This document shows, in pieces, positions 6,017 to 7,102 of a stretch of 7,102 bases of DNA; the stretch's first letter is position 1, and every line of letters begins with the position of its first letter. This DNA is from Bacillota bacterium (GTDB lineage Bacteria; Bacillota_A; Clostridia; Peptostreptococcales; Anaerovoracaceae). The position numbers and the translations under genes were made by a program. The DNA is taken from positions 1 through 7,102 of the forward strand of contig JAFYPY010000011.1 in the NCBI GenBank assembly GCA_017547345.1, written 5' to 3'. A model generated the notes under the pieces. That model saw only the letters and a list, made by a program, of their open reading frames with translations. It was not told the origin of the DNA and did no database searches.

Positions 6017-6937
6017 ATGAAATATCCTAAGAAATTAAGAAAAGGTGATACAATTGGATTAATTTGCCCTAGTTCTCCCGTGACCAAGGAGAGAGTCTTA
6101 GAATGTGCATTGAAGATAAAAAGCCTAGGGTTTAATGTTAAAATTGCAGATAATGTAACAGATAATTATGGCGGATATATGGCAGGAAACGGTGTTGAGC
6201 GAGGTTACTGGGTCAATAAGATGTTTGCCGATGAAGAAGTAGATGGCATTTTTTGCATCAGAGGTGGAGATGGGTCTAGCAGAATTATGGAATATCTTGA
6301 CTATGAAATCATTAGATCTAACCCAAAGGTTTTCGTAGGGTATAGTGACGTGACTAATTTGCATTTAGCCATAAATCAAAACTGTGGTTTAGTGACTTTT
6401 CATGGTCCTATGGTTTCATCTAACATGATAGATTCTTTCGACCAAGAAACGGCAGATTCGTTATTTGATACAATAAATGCTGAGGAGAATTTTGAATTCA
6501 AGAACCCCAAGGATTTTGATATTAAAGTGTTGAAAGAAGGCAAGGCTATTGGTAGAATTATAGGAGGAAACTTGTCGCTTCTATCGGCTAGCATCGGTAC
6601 TCCTTATTCGGTGGATACGAGAGGAAGCATATTGTTTATAGAGGAAGTTTCTGAGCCCATAACAAAGATTGAGAAATGGGTTTACCATCTTAAGAACGCA
6701 GGACTTCTTGAGAAGTGCAGTGGTATACTGTTAGGCCAGTTTACAAATGTTGTAAATGACAGATGTCCAAAGTATGATGAGATAGAGTGCTTTGAAGACA
6801 TTTTAGACGGCCTTGAAATTCCTGTCATGTATAATATCCAGTCGGGTCACGATAAGCCCATGATGACTATTCCTATGGGGACGATTTGCCATATGGATAC
6901 TAAAAAAAGAAGTATATTATTCGAAGTTCTAAGATAA
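6017..6937 (+). CDS. LD-carboxypeptidase, peptidase family S66
   Basis: This 306-residue protein is a full-length S66 serine peptidase (LdcA/MccF family). LdcA-type members remove the terminal D-alanine from L,D-linked murein tetrapeptides in peptidoglycan recycling. It opens with the family's LRKGDTIGLICPSSP pattern (7-21). The catalytic triad can be placed: S110 in the nucleophile elbow GYSD (108-111), E209 in LFIEEVSE (206-213) and H278 in SGHDKP (276-281). GGNLSLLSASIGTPY (183-197) is the conserved linker. There is no signal peptide, so it acts in the cytoplasm. The ATG follows the spmB stop by only four bases and has no clear Shine-Dalgarno site, so it probably depends on coupling to spmB translation. 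MccF-type immunity peptidases share this fold, but the spm/lysA context favours peptidoglycan recycling or remodelling. Confidence 0.9.
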   Translation: MKYPKKLRKGDTIGLICPSSPVTKERVLECALKIKSLGFNVKIADNVTDNYGGYMAGNGVERGYWVNKMFADEEVDGIFCIRGGDGSSRIMEYLDYEIIRSNPKVFVGYSDVTNLHLAINQNCGLVTFHGPMVSSNMIDSFDQETADSLFDTINAEENFEFKNPKDFDIKVLKEGKAIGRIIGGNLSLLSASIGTPYSVDTRGSILFIEEVSEPITKIEKWVYHLKNAGLLEKCSGILLGQFTNVVNDRCPKYDEIECFEDILDGLEIPVMYNIQSGHDKPMMTIPMGTICHMDTKKRSILFEVLR

Positions 6938-6967
6938 ATGATTTAATTAGCACTAGGAGATAAAACA

Positions 6968-7102
6968 ATGATTAGAGAAACAAAAGAAAACAGGCTATTC
7001 TTTGACGGCTGTGATATGACAGAACTTGCTAAAAAATATGGCACACCATTATATGTATATTCAGAAAACGATATCATCGGAAGATTTGACGACCTAAGAA
7101 AG
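6968..7102 (+). CDS. lysA: diaminopimelate decarboxylase, N-terminal 45 codons (cut by window end)
   Basis: An open frame begins at ATG 6968 with AGGAG (6955-6959) 8 bases upstream and runs unbroken to the window edge. The 45 residues contain DMTELAKKYGTPLYVYSEND (16-35), the characteristic opening of LysA: the strand leading into the PLP-binding TIM barrel of fold-type III decarboxylases. The enzyme converts meso-diaminopimelate to L-lysine and CO2 using pyridoxal phosphate. The catalytic lysine should lie a little past the edge and cannot be checked. The 30-base gap after the LD-carboxypeptidase has no terminator, so it belongs to the spm operon. Related decarboxylases (carboxynorspermidine, biosynthetic-cluster types) share this start but are less likely. 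Confidence 0.83.
   Translation, partial: MIRETKENRLFFDGCDMTELAKKYGTPLYVYSENDIIGRFDDLRK

Noticed and set aside
1..7102. CRISPR array, tRNA/rRNA, insertion sequence or phage remnant
   Set aside because: No spaced direct repeats, no tRNA-like fold, no transposase or integrase motifs, and nearly all DNA is explained by housekeeping-type genes.

Overview
The window is AT-rich DNA with short intergenic gaps and strong AAGGAGG-type ribosome binding sites. It carries the spore-maturation pair spmA/spmB. Together these point to a low-GC Firmicute of the class Clostridia, in a spore-forming or recently spore-forming anaerobic lineage. I cannot name a genus from the sequence alone.

Layout, left to right. 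(1) Positions 46-1328 hold a single-gene unit: a sigma-A-like promoter, a CPA2-type cation/proton antiporter with a DD ion-binding motif and no regulatory RCK domain, and a hairpin terminator. (2) Positions 1344-4090 hold a three-gene operon with an extended -10 promoter: a pyridoxal/pyridoxamine kinase, a small eight-cysteine double [4Fe-4S] ferredoxin whose C-terminal part resembles a fragment of the FrhB (F420 hydrogenase beta) family, and a compact bacterial dynamin-like GTPase. The operon is followed by what may be the decayed start of a fourth gene and then a hairpin terminator. (3) The same hairpin serves the convergent reverse-strand gene at 4089-4682, an unrecognised membrane protein whose soluble middle part may have a PH-like fold. 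(4) From 4793 to the right edge lies a forward operon: spmA, spmB, an LD-carboxypeptidase (peptidase S66) and the first 45 codons of a diaminopimelate decarboxylase (lysA), which is cut by the window end.

Functional themes. The right-hand operon joins spore cortex/core maturation (SpmAB), peptidoglycan tetrapeptide trimming (LD-carboxypeptidase) and diaminopimelate-to-lysine metabolism (LysA), so it is coherent around peptidoglycan. The middle operon is harder to explain: cofactor B6 salvage, an iron-sulfur protein and a membrane-remodelling-type GTPase are packed so tightly that they must be co-transcribed. That cassette, and the divergent control region at 4683-4792 with a perfect 9-bp inverted repeat over both candidate promoters, are the parts most worth a second look. 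I see no CRISPR array, tRNA, rRNA, insertion sequence or clear defence system. No stretch longer than 300 bases lacks a gene.
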